Below the pieces are notes generated by a model, which saw only the letters and a program-made list of their open reading frames with translations, was not told the origin of the DNA and did no database searches. Of a DNA stretch of 64,000 bases, positions 34,473 through 43,169 are shown piece after piece (the first letter of the stretch is position 1; every line of letters begins with the position of its first letter). The DNA is from Thalassobaculum sp. OXR-137. GTDB lineage: Bacteria > Pseudomonadota > Alphaproteobacteria > Thalassobaculales > Thalassobaculaceae. The stretch spans positions 124,001 to 188,000 of the forward strand of contig NZ_CP139715.1 of the NCBI RefSeq assembly GCF_034377285.1. The letters run 5' to 3'. The position numbers and the translations under genes were made by a program.

Positions 34473-35288
34473 CTAGCCCCGCGCCCCGGCTTCCGCCGGC
34501 CGGTCGAAGGCGGCACGGGCCCGCGGGCCGTGGAAATAGCTTCGGATCCAGGCGTGGTCGCTGCGCATGAGCTCTTCCATGGTGCCGACGACGATCTTCT
34601 TGTCCACCAGGACCGCGATGCGATCGCAGATCCGGGCCAGGCTGTCGAGATCATGGGTTACCATGACCACAGTGAGCCCGAGCGCGCGGCGAAGGTCCAG
34701 GATCAACTCGTCGAAATCCGACGCGCCGATCGGGTCGAGTCCCGCCGTCGGCTCGTCCAGGAAGACGACGTCCGGGTCCAGCGCCAGCGCCCGGGCGAGG
34801 CCCGCCCGCTTCTTCATGCCGCCCGACAGCTCGGACGGAAACTTGCCGCAGGCATCCGGCGGCAGGCCGACCAGCGAGACCTTGAGGCGGGACAATTCGT
34901 CCATCAGGCGGGAGGGAATGTCGCCGCGTTCGCGCATCGGCACCTGGATATTCTGACCGACGGTCAGGGCGCTGAACAGGGCGCCGTCCTGGAAGAGCAT
35001 GCCGAAGCGGCCGGCCAGCGCCGCGGTGGACGAGCCGTCCCAGGCAACCTCTTCGCCGAGCAGCGTGACCGATCCCTCGGCCGGCTTCTGCAGTCCGATG
35101 ATGGTGCGCAGCAGCACGGTCTTACCCGTGCCGGATCCGCCGACCACACCGATGATCTCGCCGCGCTTCACCGTCAGGTCGAGACCGTCATGGATCGTGG
35201 TGCTGCCGAAGCGGGTCACAACTCCGCGCACCTCGATCGACGGGCCGTCCTGCGCCGGGCCGTTCCCTTCCCGATCGATGCCGGTCAT
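34473..35288 (-). CDS. mlaF: MlaF-like ABC transporter ATPase
   Basis: This 271-residue ATPase powers a lipid ABC transporter. It has Walker A GGSGTGKT (residues 50-57), the Q-loop region FGMLFQDGALFSALT, the signature LSGGMKKRAGLARALALD and Walker B VVFLDEPTAGLD, then a switch His in MVTHDLDSLARI. It overlaps the permease gene by 4 bp and is 3 bp before mlaD, which indicates tight translational coupling. Confidence 0.92.
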   Translation of the reverse strand: MTGIDREGNGPAQDGPSIEVRGVVTRFGSTTIHDGLDLTVKRGEIIGVVGGSGTGKTVLLRTIIGLQKPAEGSVTLLGEEVAWDGSSTAALAGRFGMLFQDGALFSALTVGQNIQVPMRERGDIPSRLMDELSRLKVSLVGLPPDACGKFPSELSGGMKKRAGLARALALDPDVVFLDEPTAGLDPIGASDFDELILDLRRALGLTVVMVTHDLDSLARICDRIAVLVDKKIVVGTMEELMRSDHAWIRSYFHGPRARAAFDRPAEAGARG

Positions 35289-36424
35289 ATGCCGATCTCC
35301 GCGAAGGCCACGGCGAACAGCGCGTCCAGCACGATCACCAGGAAAATGGATTCCACCACCGCCCGGGTGGTGTAGCGCCCGACGCTCTCCGCGCTGCCGG
35401 AGACCCGCAGCCCGTCGTAGCAGCCGACCAGCGCGATCACGAGGGCGAAGACCGGCGCCTTCAGCATGCCGGTGCCGAAATCCCAGAAACGCACCGCCGC
35501 ATCGAGCTGGATCAGGAACTGGCTGAAGGTCATGTCCAACAGGAACAGGGCGACCACCGACCCGCCAAGAAGTCCTGCCAGGTCCGCCCAGACCGTCAGC
35601 AGCGGCATGACGATGACCAGCGCGATCAACCGGGGCAGAACCAGCACCTCGACCGCCGACAGCCCCATGGTTTCCAGGGCGTCCACTTCCTGGTTCACCT
35701 TCATGGTCCCGATCTGGGCGGCGAAGGCACTCCCGGACCGGCCGGCGACGATGATCGCCGTCAGCAGGATGCCGATTTCGCGCAGCACCGACACGCCGAC
35801 CAGGTTCACCGTGAGGACGGACGCCCCGAACTGCTTGAGCTGCAGGGCGCCCATATAGGCGAGCACGATGCCGATCAGGAAGCAGAGCAGCCCGACGATG
35901 GGCAGCGCGTTGAGGCCCGTCGCCTCCATCTGGGCGACCGTCGCCGTCAACCGCAGGCGCCAGGGCCGCACCAGCACGCCCGCCAGCGCCACCAGCGTGT
36001 AGCCGAAGAATCCGGCCAGGTTGCGGGCGACCGTCGCCGCATGCAGCACGGCGCGGCCCGCGCCTTCGAGCGGCGCGAAGAGGCCGCCGCCGCTCGTCGG
36101 CGCCACCGGCGCGGTCGGATCGGGGACGACGGATTTCTCGAGGATCGGCCGGTAGGAGTCCGGCAGTCCTCTGAGCTCGGTGTCGGCGCCCCGGGCCTTT
36201 GCCTGATCCAGGGTCCGGCGAATCGCCCAGGCTCCGGCGCTGTCCAGCCCGGTCAGGCCCGCGGCCTCGACCACCAGCCGCTCTACCGGGCGACGGGCCA
36301 ACGATCGGAGTTCCCCGTCCAGACGCAGAACCGTGTCCAGCGTCCAGCGCCCCGACAGCCGCAGAGTCAGGGCTCCGCCCTCCTCCTGCAGGTCGAGCGG
36401 ATCAGAAACTCCAGTGTCGGTCAC
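35285..36424 (-). CDS. mlaE: MlaE-like permease with N-terminal STAS domain
   Basis: The 379-residue protein fuses an N-terminal STAS domain (about 15-105; LTLRLSGRWTLDTVLRLDGEL, LDSAGAWAIRRTL) to an MlaE permease with five or six helices (about 140-375). Permease motifs are FLIGIVLAYMGALQLKQFG, GRSGSAFAAQIGTMKVNQEVDALETMG and PRLIALVIVMPLL. In E. coli the STAS component MlaB is separate; the fusion makes a single mlaB-mlaE gene. It is first in the four-gene operon. Confidence 0.92.
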   Translation of the reverse strand: MTDTGVSDPLDLQEEGGALTLRLSGRWTLDTVLRLDGELRSLARRPVERLVVEAAGLTGLDSAGAWAIRRTLDQAKARGADTELRGLPDSYRPILEKSVVPDPTAPVAPTSGGGLFAPLEGAGRAVLHAATVARNLAGFFGYTLVALAGVLVRPWRLRLTATVAQMEATGLNALPIVGLLCFLIGIVLAYMGALQLKQFGASVLTVNLVGVSVLREIGILLTAIIVAGRSGSAFAAQIGTMKVNQEVDALETMGLSAVEVLVLPRLIALVIVMPLLTVWADLAGLLGGSVVALFLLDMTFSQFLIQLDAAVRFWDFGTGMLKAPVFALVIALVGCYDGLRVSGSAESVGRYTTRAVVESIFLVIVLDALFAVAFAEIGI

Positions 36425-36567
36425 ATACCCTCCCGCGTGAATGCGAAGCGCATTCTAGTGCGTCCCCGCCTTCTGGAACAGGAAAGCGCGGATCCGGTTC
36501 CGCAGCCGTCGTCCGACGGCAGGGCAGCCGCGACGGTCGGCGCGCCGCAATGGCTTGCTCTTGGGAT

Positions 36568-36597
36568 TTGTTGAGAATTCTTTAGAGTTTCTAGAAT
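36568..36597 (+). promoter_or_regulatory. Candidate sigma-70 promoter of the carbonic anhydrase gene
   Basis: TTGTTG (36568-36573) and TAGAAT (36592-36597) are separated by 18 bp inside an AT-rich patch that is unusual for this genome. The start codon is at 36644, leaving a leader of about 40 nt. An alternative -35, TTGAGA, would give a spacer of only 15 bp. Confidence 0.4.
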
Positions 36598-36643
36598 AGT
36601 TTCGTTTACCGGCGTCGGGACCGGATCGCAGGGAGGGCAGGGC

Positions 36644-37420
36644 ATGGGAAAACTAGATCGGCGCATGATGTTGAAGTCCACGGCAATGGCCGCAATCGGT
36701 TGCGCTTGTTGCGGGGGACTGTCCGCCCGCGCGCACGCGTCCGGCGGCAGCGCCTGGAGCTACGAGGGTGCGACCGGACCGAACGAGTGGGGCGCGCTCG
36801 GCAAGGAGTACGCCGCGTGCAGTCAGGGTGCCGCCCAGTCCCCGATCGACCTGTCCGCGCCGATCTCCGCCGACCTGGACGGGGTCGCGTTCCGCTGGCC
36901 GACGGAGACCGACGGGGCGGTCACGAACAACGGACACACCATCCAGGTAAATGTCCCCAACGGCAGCGCGATCAAGCTGGACGGGACGACCTACGAGCTG
37001 CTGCAGTTCCATTTCCACCATCCCAGCGAACACCTGCTCGACGGCAAGCCGCTGGCGATGGAGGCGCATTTCGTCCACCGCTCCAGCGACGGAAACCTGG
37101 CGGTGCTCGGCGTTCTGATCGACGAAGGCGCCGAGAACGCGGCCCTGGCACCGATCTGGGCCGCCATGCCCGCGCACACGGGCGACGGCCCCGTCGTGTC
37201 GGTCGCGCTGAAGGACCTGCTGCCGGCCGACCGGACCCTTTTCCGCTATGCCGGCTCGCTCACCACGCCGCCCTGCTCGGAGATCGTCAACTGGGTCACC
37301 TTCAAGACCCCGATCCAGGCCTCGCGCGAACAGATCGCGGCCTTCGCCACGCTGTTCCCGATGAACGCCCGTCCGGTCCAGCCCCTGAACCGCCGGTTCC
37401 TGCTGCTCGGCGGCGGTTGA
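36644..37420 (+). CDS. Alpha-carbonic anhydrase, exported
   Basis: This zinc enzyme hydrates CO2 in the periplasm. The 258-residue precursor begins with a twin-arginine-like signal (LDRRMMLK, residues 4-11) with a short hydrophobic core that contains three Cys and an ARAHA-type cleavage region near 28-32. The mature alpha-CA domain has the zinc ligands His123, His125 (QFHFHH) and His142 (EAHFVH), the GAAQSPIDL start, and GSLTTPPCSE near the end. GGAGGG precedes the ATG. A hairpin (37438-37454) follows its stop, before the MetE-like gene. Confidence 0.92.
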   Translation: MGKLDRRMMLKSTAMAAIGCACCGGLSARAHASGGSAWSYEGATGPNEWGALGKEYAACSQGAAQSPIDLSAPISADLDGVAFRWPTETDGAVTNNGHTIQVNVPNGSAIKLDGTTYELLQFHFHHPSEHLLDGKPLAMEAHFVHRSSDGNLAVLGVLIDEGAENAALAPIWAAMPAHTGDGPVVSVALKDLLPADRTLFRYAGSLTTPPCSEIVNWVTFKTPIQASREQIAAFATLFPMNARPVQPLNRRFLLLGGG

Positions 37421-37459
37421 GCCGGTCCGGACGAGAAGCCGCCTAGTCGGCGGCGGCAC

Positions 37460-37519
37460 CCGTTGGTAGCGTCCTCCCAAGAAAAAAATCTTGGGAGGAC
37501 ACATCATGGCTACCAACGG
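37460..37519 (+). promoter_or_regulatory. Long hairpin enclosing the ribosome binding site and start codon of the MetE-like gene
   Basis: The left arm (37460-37482, 23 nt) is exactly complementary to two downstream segments. The inner stem pairs GTCCTCCCAAGA (37471-37482) with TCTTGGGAGGAC (37489-37500) over 12 bp around a six-A loop. The outer stem pairs CCGTTGGTAGC (37460-37470) with GCTACCAACGG (37509-37519) over 11 bp. The right side carries an 8-nt bulge (37501-37508) containing the AUG. The Shine-Dalgarno GGGAGGA lies wholly in the inner stem, and the outer stem covers codons 2-5, so the folded RNA should block initiation. Confidence 0.85.
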
Positions 37520-38543
37520 ACATACCCTGCTCCCGACCTCGCTGGTCGGCTCCTACGCCCAGCCGAACTGGCTGCTCGACCGCGCCAAGCTGGCCGGGCG
37601 TTTCCCGCCGCGTACCCGCGCGCTGGAACTCTGGCGGGTCGATCCCGAATACCTGGAGGAGGCGCAGAACGACGCCACGCTGCTGGCGATCCGCGACCAG
37701 GAAAGGGCCGGCCTCGACATCATCACCGACGGCGAGGCCCGCCGGGAAAGCTACTCCAACCGCTTCGCCACCGCGCTGGACGGGGTCGACATCGACAATC
37801 CCGGCACCGCGCTGGACCGCTCCGGCCACCCGAACCCGGTCCCCCGCGTGGTCGGCCCGGTCAGCCGCAAGCACGCGGTGCAGGTCGAGGACGTGAAGTT
37901 CCTGCGGGCCAATACCGACCGGCGGATCAAGATCACCGTCCCCGGCCCCTTCACCATGTCGCAGCAGGCGCAGAACGACTACTACAAGGACGAGGCGGAG
38001 CTGGCGATGGCCTATGCCGCCGCGGTGAACGCCGAGATCAAGGACCTGTTCGCCGCCGGCGCCGACATCGTGCAGGTCGACGAGCCCTACATGCAGGCCC
38101 GCCCGCAGAAGGCCGAACAGTACGGCATCGAATGCCTGAACGCTGCCCTGGACGGGGTGAAGGGCGAGACGGCGGTGCATATCTGCTTCGGCTATGCCGC
38201 GATCATCCACGAACGTCCGGCCGGCTATTCCTTCCTGCCGCAGCTCTCGCGCTCGACGGTGGACTCGATCTCCATCGAAACCGCCCAGTCCGGGCTCGAC
38301 TGCTCGGTGCTGGAGGAACTGCCGCAGAAGAAGATCATCCTCGGCGTGCTCGACCTCTCCGACCCGAAGGTGGAGAGCCCGGAGACCGTGGCCCAGCGCA
38401 TCCACCGCGGGCTGGAACATCACCCGGCCGACAAGATCATCGTCGCCCCGGATTGCGGCCTGAAATACCTGCCGCGCGATGTGGCCTTCGGCAAGATGAA
38501 GGCGATGGCCGATGGCGCGGCCCTGGTGCGGGCGACGCTCTAG
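37506..38543 (+). CDS. MetE-like cobalamin-independent methyltransferase (C-terminal domain type)
   Basis: The 345-residue protein corresponds to the catalytic C-terminal half of cobalamin-independent methionine synthase. The zinc ligands are all visible: His225, Cys227 (AVHICFGY), Glu258 (SIETAQ) and Cys317 (APDCGLKYLP). Members of this group methylate homocysteine or other thiols, and the donor may differ from methyl-tetrahydrofolate because the N-terminal half is missing. The ATG at 37506 has GGGAGGA six bases upstream, inside a long hairpin. The acceptor and donor here are undetermined. Confidence 0.87.
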   Translation: MATNGHTLLPTSLVGSYAQPNWLLDRAKLAGRFPPRTRALELWRVDPEYLEEAQNDATLLAIRDQERAGLDIITDGEARRESYSNRFATALDGVDIDNPGTALDRSGHPNPVPRVVGPVSRKHAVQVEDVKFLRANTDRRIKITVPGPFTMSQQAQNDYYKDEAELAMAYAAAVNAEIKDLFAAGADIVQVDEPYMQARPQKAEQYGIECLNAALDGVKGETAVHICFGYAAIIHERPAGYSFLPQLSRSTVDSISIETAQSGLDCSVLEELPQKKIILGVLDLSDPKVESPETVAQRIHRGLEHHPADKIIVAPDCGLKYLPRDVAFGKMKAMADGAALVRATL

Positions 38544-38675
38544 ACTCTCCGCGCTCCCCGACTTCCTGGACGGCCTCCGGACCGGATCCGGAGGTCGATC
38601 CAGGATCGTGCCCTCGTCGTCGGACCAGGGTCCCGGCTCAGGACCGGGACGTCGGTGAGAGGGTAGAGTATGGAG

Positions 38676-38698
38676 CCGGCCCTTCTCAGACGGGCCGG
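38676..38698 (+). terminator. Candidate rho-independent terminator upstream of apt
   Basis: CCGGCCC (38676-38682) and GGGCCGG (38692-38698) form a 7-bp stem with a 9-nt loop, followed by TTTCCTCT. It would end transcripts from the MetE-like gene, about 130 bp after its stop and 50 bp before the apt start. Between them, at 38572-38592, is a palindrome CCTCCGGA/TCCGGAGG of unknown role. Confidence 0.4.
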
Positions 38699-38748
38699 TT
38701 TCCTCTAAGGGATTCTCCCGACGGCAAACCCGAGCGGAGGACATCCCC

Positions 38749-39264
38749 GTGGATCTCAAGGCGCATATTCGCCAGGTACCGGATTTCCCGAAGCCGGGCA
38801 TCCTGTTCTACGACATCTCCACCCTGCTGGCCCATCCGGCCGCCTGGAAGGAGACGGTCGACCGCCTCGCCAAGGTCATCGCGCCGTTCAAGCCCGACCT
38901 GCTGGCCGGTATCGAGAGCCGCGGCTTCCTCACCGCCGCCCCGCTGGCGCTGGAGCTGGGCCTGGGCTTCCTGATGGTGCGCAAGAAGGGCAAGCTGCCC
39001 GGACCGACCGTGCCCTACACCTACGACTTGGAATACGGCACCGACACGGTGGAGATCCAGGAGGGTGCGGTGCAGCCGGGCCAGCGCGTGGTGATCCTCG
39101 ACGACCTGCTCGCCACCGGCGGCACGCTGAGCGCCTCGGTCGAGCTGCTGCGCAAGGTCGGCGGCGAGGTCGCGGGCGGCGCCTGCATCATGGAGCTCAG
39201 CTTCCTGAAAGGCCGCGACAAGCTCGACATCCCCTTCGAGAGCCTGCTGCAGTACGACGACTGA
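38749..39264 (+). CDS. apt: Adenine phosphoribosyltransferase
   Basis: Apt converts adenine and PRPP to AMP in purine salvage. The 171-residue protein starts at GTG 38749 with AGCGGAGGA nine bases upstream. It has [40 protein letters not shown] and the PRPP-binding motif [13 protein letters not shown] (about 112-124). Length is that of the family. It follows a hairpin terminator and has its own upstream region. Confidence 0.95.
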   Translation: MDLKAHIRQVPDFPKPGILFYDISTLLAHPAAWKETVDRLAKVIAPFKPDLLAGIESRGFLTAAPLALELGLGFLMVRKKGKLPGPTVPYTYDLEYGTDTVEIQEGAVQPGQRVVILDDLLATGGTLSASVELLRKVGGEVAGGACIMELSFLKGRDKLDIPFESLLQYDD

Positions 39265-39298
39265 GAAGGCGGCCCCTCTCATCCCCTTTCTCCACTCT

Positions 39299-39325
39299 CA
39301 CTCCCCGGAACAAGTTCGGGGAGCG
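39299..39325. repeat. Short palindrome related to the CACTCCCCGG repeats
   Basis: CACTCCCCGGAAC (left) and GTTCGGGGAGCG (right) around CAA/CAAG form a compact dyad of about 27 bp. Its left end matches the terminal CACTCCCCGG of the 100-bp repeats, but it lacks the 54-bp centre, so it may be a deletion relic or a simple terminator of apt, whose stop is 35 bp upstream. Confidence 0.5.
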
Positions 39326-39530
39326 AGAGAAGCAGAGAAATAAAGAACAGAACGCCCCGAATCTTGACCCTGCGTGATCTTGCGCGGGTCTCGTGCGCGC
39401 CCTATCCATGATCGCAACGGGCGTTTCTGCTACAGATCCGCCCACCGCATACACCCAAGGACACACGCCTTCGGTCAATCGCCCGCGCTCCCCCTCGTGA
39501 CGGCGCGGCGCCTGGATGAGGAGAGAACCC

Positions 39531-40697
39531 ATGACCGCTTGCATCGTCGGATGGTCCCACCTGCCCTTCGGCAAACGCACCGAGGACGACGCCGAGAGCA
39601 TGATCGTCCAGGTCGCCACCGCCGCCCTGGAAGACGCCGGCCTGACGCCGGACGACATCGACGCCGTCTATCTTGGCCATTTCAACGCCGGCTTCGAGAA
39701 ACAGGACTTCACCGCCTCCCTCGTGTTCCAGGCCGATGACCGGTTTCGCTTCAAGCCGGCCACCCGCGTGGAAAACGCCTGCGCCACCGGCTCCGCCGCG
39801 GTGCATCAGGGCATCCACCTGATCGAGGCCAGGAAGGCCAAGCGCGTGCTGGTCGTCGGCGTCGAGAAGATGACCGCGCTCGGCGGCAAGGAGATCGGCG
39901 ACACCCTGCTCAAGGCCAGCTACCTGAAGGAAGAGGCCGGCATCGACGGCGGTTTCGCCGGGGTCTTCGCCCAGATCGCCCAGGCCTATTTCCAGCGCCA
40001 TGGCGACAACATGGACGCGCTGGCGAAGATCGCCGCCAAGAACCACAAGAACGGCGTGGCCAACCCCTACGCCCAGATGCGCAAGGATCTCGGCTACGAG
40101 TTCTGCCGCACCGAGAGCGAGAAGAACCCCTATGTCGCCGGCCCGCTGAAGCGCACCGACTGCTCGCTGGTCTCCGACGGCGCCGCCGCCATCGTGCTGA
40201 CCGACGTGGACACCGCGCTGGCCATGGACAAGGCGGTGATCTTCCGCGCCGCCGCCCATGTGAACGACTTCCTGCCGATGTCGAAGCGCGACATCCTGAA
40301 GTTCGAGGGCTGCTCGGTCGCCTGGAAGCAGGCGCTGGCCCAGGCCGGGGTGAGCCTGGACGACCTCTCCCTGGTCGAGACCCACGACTGCTTCACCATC
40401 GCCGAACTGATCGAGTACGAGGCCATGGGCCTGACGCCGGAAGGCCAGGGCAAGCGCGCCATCCTGGAGGGCTGGACCGAGAAGGACGGCAAGCTGCCGA
40501 TCAACCCGTCCGGCGGCCTGAAATCCAAGGGCCACCCGATCGGCGCCACCGGCGTGTCCATGCACATCATGGCCTCGATGCAGGTGCGCGGCGAGGCGGC
40601 CGACATGCAGGTGAAGGACGCCAAGATGGCCGGCGTCTTCAACATGGGCGGGGCCGCGGTGGCCAACTTCGTCTCCATCCTGGAGCCGCTGCGCTGA
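39531..40697 (+). CDS. Thiolase family (SCP2/SCP-x-type) acetyl-CoA acetyltransferase
   Basis: This 388-residue thiolase-fold enzyme has the catalytic Cys84 in VENACATGSAAVHQG, the HDCFTIAE segment and a C-terminal GGLKSKGHPIGATGVS with the catalytic His. GAGGAGA lies six bases before the ATG at 39531; an upstream ATG at 39516 overlaps this site and is less likely. It belongs to the SCP-x-like thiolases used in fatty-acid, sterol or branched-chain breakdown. A GNAT gene follows after one base, so the two are co-transcribed. Confidence 0.9.
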   Translation: MTACIVGWSHLPFGKRTEDDAESMIVQVATAALEDAGLTPDDIDAVYLGHFNAGFEKQDFTASLVFQADDRFRFKPATRVENACATGSAAVHQGIHLIEARKAKRVLVVGVEKMTALGGKEIGDTLLKASYLKEEAGIDGGFAGVFAQIAQAYFQRHGDNMDALAKIAAKNHKNGVANPYAQMRKDLGYEFCRTESEKNPYVAGPLKRTDCSLVSDGAAAIVLTDVDTALAMDKAVIFRAAAHVNDFLPMSKRDILKFEGCSVAWKQALAQAGVSLDDLSLVETHDCFTIAELIEYEAMGLTPEGQGKRAILEGWTEKDGKLPINPSGGLKSKGHPIGATGVSMHIMASMQVRGEAADMQVKDAKMAGVFNMGGAAVANFVSILEPLR

Positions 40698-40698
40698 C

Positions 40699-41262
40699 AT
40701 GACGGACGGCGAGAGGGTGGGCGACCGGGCCCCGACATACCGCATCCGTCAGGCCCGGCCGGATGAACTGCACCTGCTGGCGGCGATCGACATCGCCGCC
40801 GACCGCCGGTTCGAGGCCACGCCCTATGCCGCCGCCGTGGACACCTACGCGCCCGTGCAGGTGGACGATCTGGCCGCTATGCAGGATGCCTGGCGGCTCT
40901 GGGTGGCGACAGACGGCGACGGCGCGCCGGTCGCCTTCGCTCATACCCATACCGACAGCGACACGGTGCTCCACCTGGCCCAGGTCTCGGTGCATCCGGA
41001 CCATGCCGGGCACCGGCTGACCGACGGGTTCCTGGCGGCGCTGATCCGCTACCACCAGGGCCGCGGGATCGGCGAAATCACGCTCACGACGTTCCGCGAC
41101 GTGCCCTGGAACGCGCCGTACTACGCCCGGCTCGGCTTCACGGAAATCCCGGACGCCGACGCGGACGCCGACCCCCATCTCGGGCCGAGGCTGGTGGATC
41201 AGGTGGCCCACGGCCTGCCGCGGGAGAGCCGGGTGGCGATGCGGCTGACGTTGGTCGCTTAG
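40699..41262 (+). CDS. GNAT family N-acetyltransferase
   Basis: The 187-residue protein has the GNAT core: YRIRQARPDELHLLAAID, VHPDHAGHRLTDGFLAALIRY and a terminal NAPYYARLGFTEI. The acetyl-CoA loop is VHPDHAGHRLT rather than the usual QGRGLG type, so binding may differ. Its ATG lies one base after the thiolase stop. The substrate is unknown. Confidence 0.85.
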   Translation: MTDGERVGDRAPTYRIRQARPDELHLLAAIDIAADRRFEATPYAAAVDTYAPVQVDDLAAMQDAWRLWVATDGDGAPVAFAHTHTDSDTVLHLAQVSVHPDHAGHRLTDGFLAALIRYHQGRGIGEITLTTFRDVPWNAPYYARLGFTEIPDADADADPHLGPRLVDQVAHGLPRESRVAMRLTLVA

Positions 41263-41298
41263 ACCCCGGCAGCTCGAGACTGCCAATCCCCCTTCCCT

Positions 41299-41398
41299 CA
41301 CTCCCCGGATTTATTCCGGGGCGATCCCATAAGCTCGCTTCTCAGTTCGACGCCCCGTTCAGGCTCGACCGATTGCCCCGGAATAAATCCGGGGAGTG
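41299..41398. repeat. 100-bp palindromic repeat, copy D
   Basis: The left end is CACTCCCCGGATTTATTCCG and the right end AATAAATCCGGGGAGTG. The right end shares GATTGCCCCGGAATAAATCC with copy A. It lies between the convergent GNAT and acyl-CoA dehydrogenase genes. Confidence 0.87.
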
Positions 41399-41412
41399 GG
41401 TGAGGAGGAGAG

Positions 41413-43107
41413 CTATGTGAGTAGGAGATCGGCCGCCGCCTGATCGGCCTCCTCGTCCCGCCCCGCGTCCCCCAGGGGGTCCCGCGGCGTGAGCTTGTGG
41501 CGGATCACCAGCTCGGCCAGGGCCGTGCGCCTGGCATCCTCGAGCAGCGCGCCCTCCGCCGCCAGCAGGCAGGCCGAGGCCGCATGGTACAGGCCTGACG
41601 CCACGGTCCGGGCGCGCTCATCCGCGCCCGCCTCGGCCGCGGCACCCACGATGGCCACCGCCCGCGCGAGCAACCCGTCGAGCCGGTCCCGCAGACCGGT
41701 CTCCACCCCGGCCTCCCCCATCCGCCGTGACAGCGCCTCGCCCAGGGCGGTATGCGCCGCGTCCTTGCGGGATGCCCGCAGCACGTCGAGGGCGACGATG
41801 TTGCTCGTCCCCTCCCAGATCGAGCCGAGATGGGCGTCGCGCACCAGCCGGGGTTCCGGCCATTCCTCGATATAGCCGACCCCACCCCGCGCCTCCATGC
41901 CGTCGCCCGCCACCTTGCGGGCGTCGCGGCAGACCCGGAACTTCACCAGCGGCGTCAGGATCCGACGCAGCTTCAACCCCTCCGCCTCGCCCGCATCGGC
42001 CCGGGCCAGCGCGTCGGCGGTGAACAGCGTCACCGACAGCGCCTGCTCGGCCGGCAGCATCAGCTTCAGCAACTGCCGGCGCTGCAGGGGCAGGTCGATC
42101 AGCCGGCTGCCGAATGCCGAGCGCCCACGCGCCACCGCCAGCGCCTCGCGCACCGACCGGCGCATGATCCCGGCGGAGCGCACCGCGTTGGACAGGCGCG
42201 ACTGGTTGATCATCTCCGCCATCTGCACGAAGCCCTGCCCAGGCTCGCCGACCATCCAAGCGGTGGCCCCCTCCAGGGTGATCTCGCCCGAGGCCATGGA
42301 GCGGGTGCCGAGCTTGTCCTTCAGCCGCACGATCCGGTAGCGGTTCGGGCCGCCTTCCGGCAGATCGCGCGGCAGCAGGAACAGCGACACGCCCTTGATC
42401 CCCGCCGGCGCCCCCTCCGGCCGGGCCAGCACCAGGGCGAGCCCGGCATCGGTGTTGGAGCAGAACCACTTGTCGCCCCAAAGCCGCCAGCCGTCGCCGT
42501 CCCGTCGGGCGACCGTCTCGGTGGCGCCCACATCCGAGCCGGCCGCCTTCTCGGTCATGAACATCGCCCCCTGGATCTGATCCTCCAGGCGCTCCGCGGT
42601 CAGGCCCGGCAGGTAGCGGGCGACCAGGGCCGGGTCGGCATAGCGGCGGATGGTGCGGGTCAGCGCATCGGTCATGCTGATCGGGCAGAGCAGGCCGAAC
42701 TCGGCTTCGGCGAAGAGGTACTGGATCGCGTATTTCGCGGCATGGGGCACCGGCCGGTCGAGGCCGAGAGCCGGGCGGTGGGACATCGCCGCCATGGCGA
42801 AGTCCTGGAAGCCGATCCGCTCCATCTCCACATAGGACGGGTGCTTGTCGATCGCCTGCACGTCGCGGCCCTGGCGGTCGCGGGGACGCAGAACCGGCGG
42901 GTTGCGGTCCGCCTCATGCGCCAGCGCGTCGAGACGCCCATGCACCAGGGCGCCGAGCCGCCGGAACGTCGGGGTCAGCGCCTCCAGGTCGGACGGCGCC
43001 AGGTAAAGCCCCAGCAACGCGCGCAGGGACGCATCGTCGTCGAAGGCGTTGACCCCGCGCGTGTCCGGCTGAAGTCCGTGCGGTGTTGCGGTGAGCGACA
43101 GATCCAT
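41413..43107 (-). CDS. Acyl-CoA dehydrogenase family protein, AidB-like
   Basis: The 564-residue flavoprotein resembles AidB, the alkylation-response relative of isovaleryl-CoA dehydrogenase. It has MTEKAAGSDVGATETV (FAD/substrate segment), WRLWGDKWFCSNTDAG, LKDKLGTRSMASGEITLEGA and the C-terminal GYIEEWPEPRLVRDAHLGSIWEGTSNIV. E. coli AidB is about 540 residues, so the length fits. It is divergent from the AcuI-like gene (62 bp between starts). Whether it acts on DNA damage or on acyl-CoA is open. Confidence 0.9.
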   Translation of the reverse strand: MDLSLTATPHGLQPDTRGVNAFDDDASLRALLGLYLAPSDLEALTPTFRRLGALVHGRLDALAHEADRNPPVLRPRDRQGRDVQAIDKHPSYVEMERIGFQDFAMAAMSHRPALGLDRPVPHAAKYAIQYLFAEAEFGLLCPISMTDALTRTIRRYADPALVARYLPGLTAERLEDQIQGAMFMTEKAAGSDVGATETVARRDGDGWRLWGDKWFCSNTDAGLALVLARPEGAPAGIKGVSLFLLPRDLPEGGPNRYRIVRLKDKLGTRSMASGEITLEGATAWMVGEPGQGFVQMAEMINQSRLSNAVRSAGIMRRSVREALAVARGRSAFGSRLIDLPLQRRQLLKLMLPAEQALSVTLFTADALARADAGEAEGLKLRRILTPLVKFRVCRDARKVAGDGMEARGGVGYIEEWPEPRLVRDAHLGSIWEGTSNIVALDVLRASRKDAAHTALGEALSRRMGEAGVETGLRDRLDGLLARAVAIVGAAAEAGADERARTVASGLYHAASACLLAAEGALLEDARRTALAELVIRHKLTPRDPLGDAGRDEEADQAAADLLLT

Positions 43108-43169
43108 GGCTTCCTCCCGTATCGGCCCTCTTTGTGGGGCTGGGAGAAGCCTACACCCGGGAGCGAGCG

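Noticed and set aside
39380-39408. TTGCGC-17-TATCCA as a promoter for the thiolase gene
   Set aside because: Spacing is good, but both hexamers match weakly and such matches are frequent; not called.
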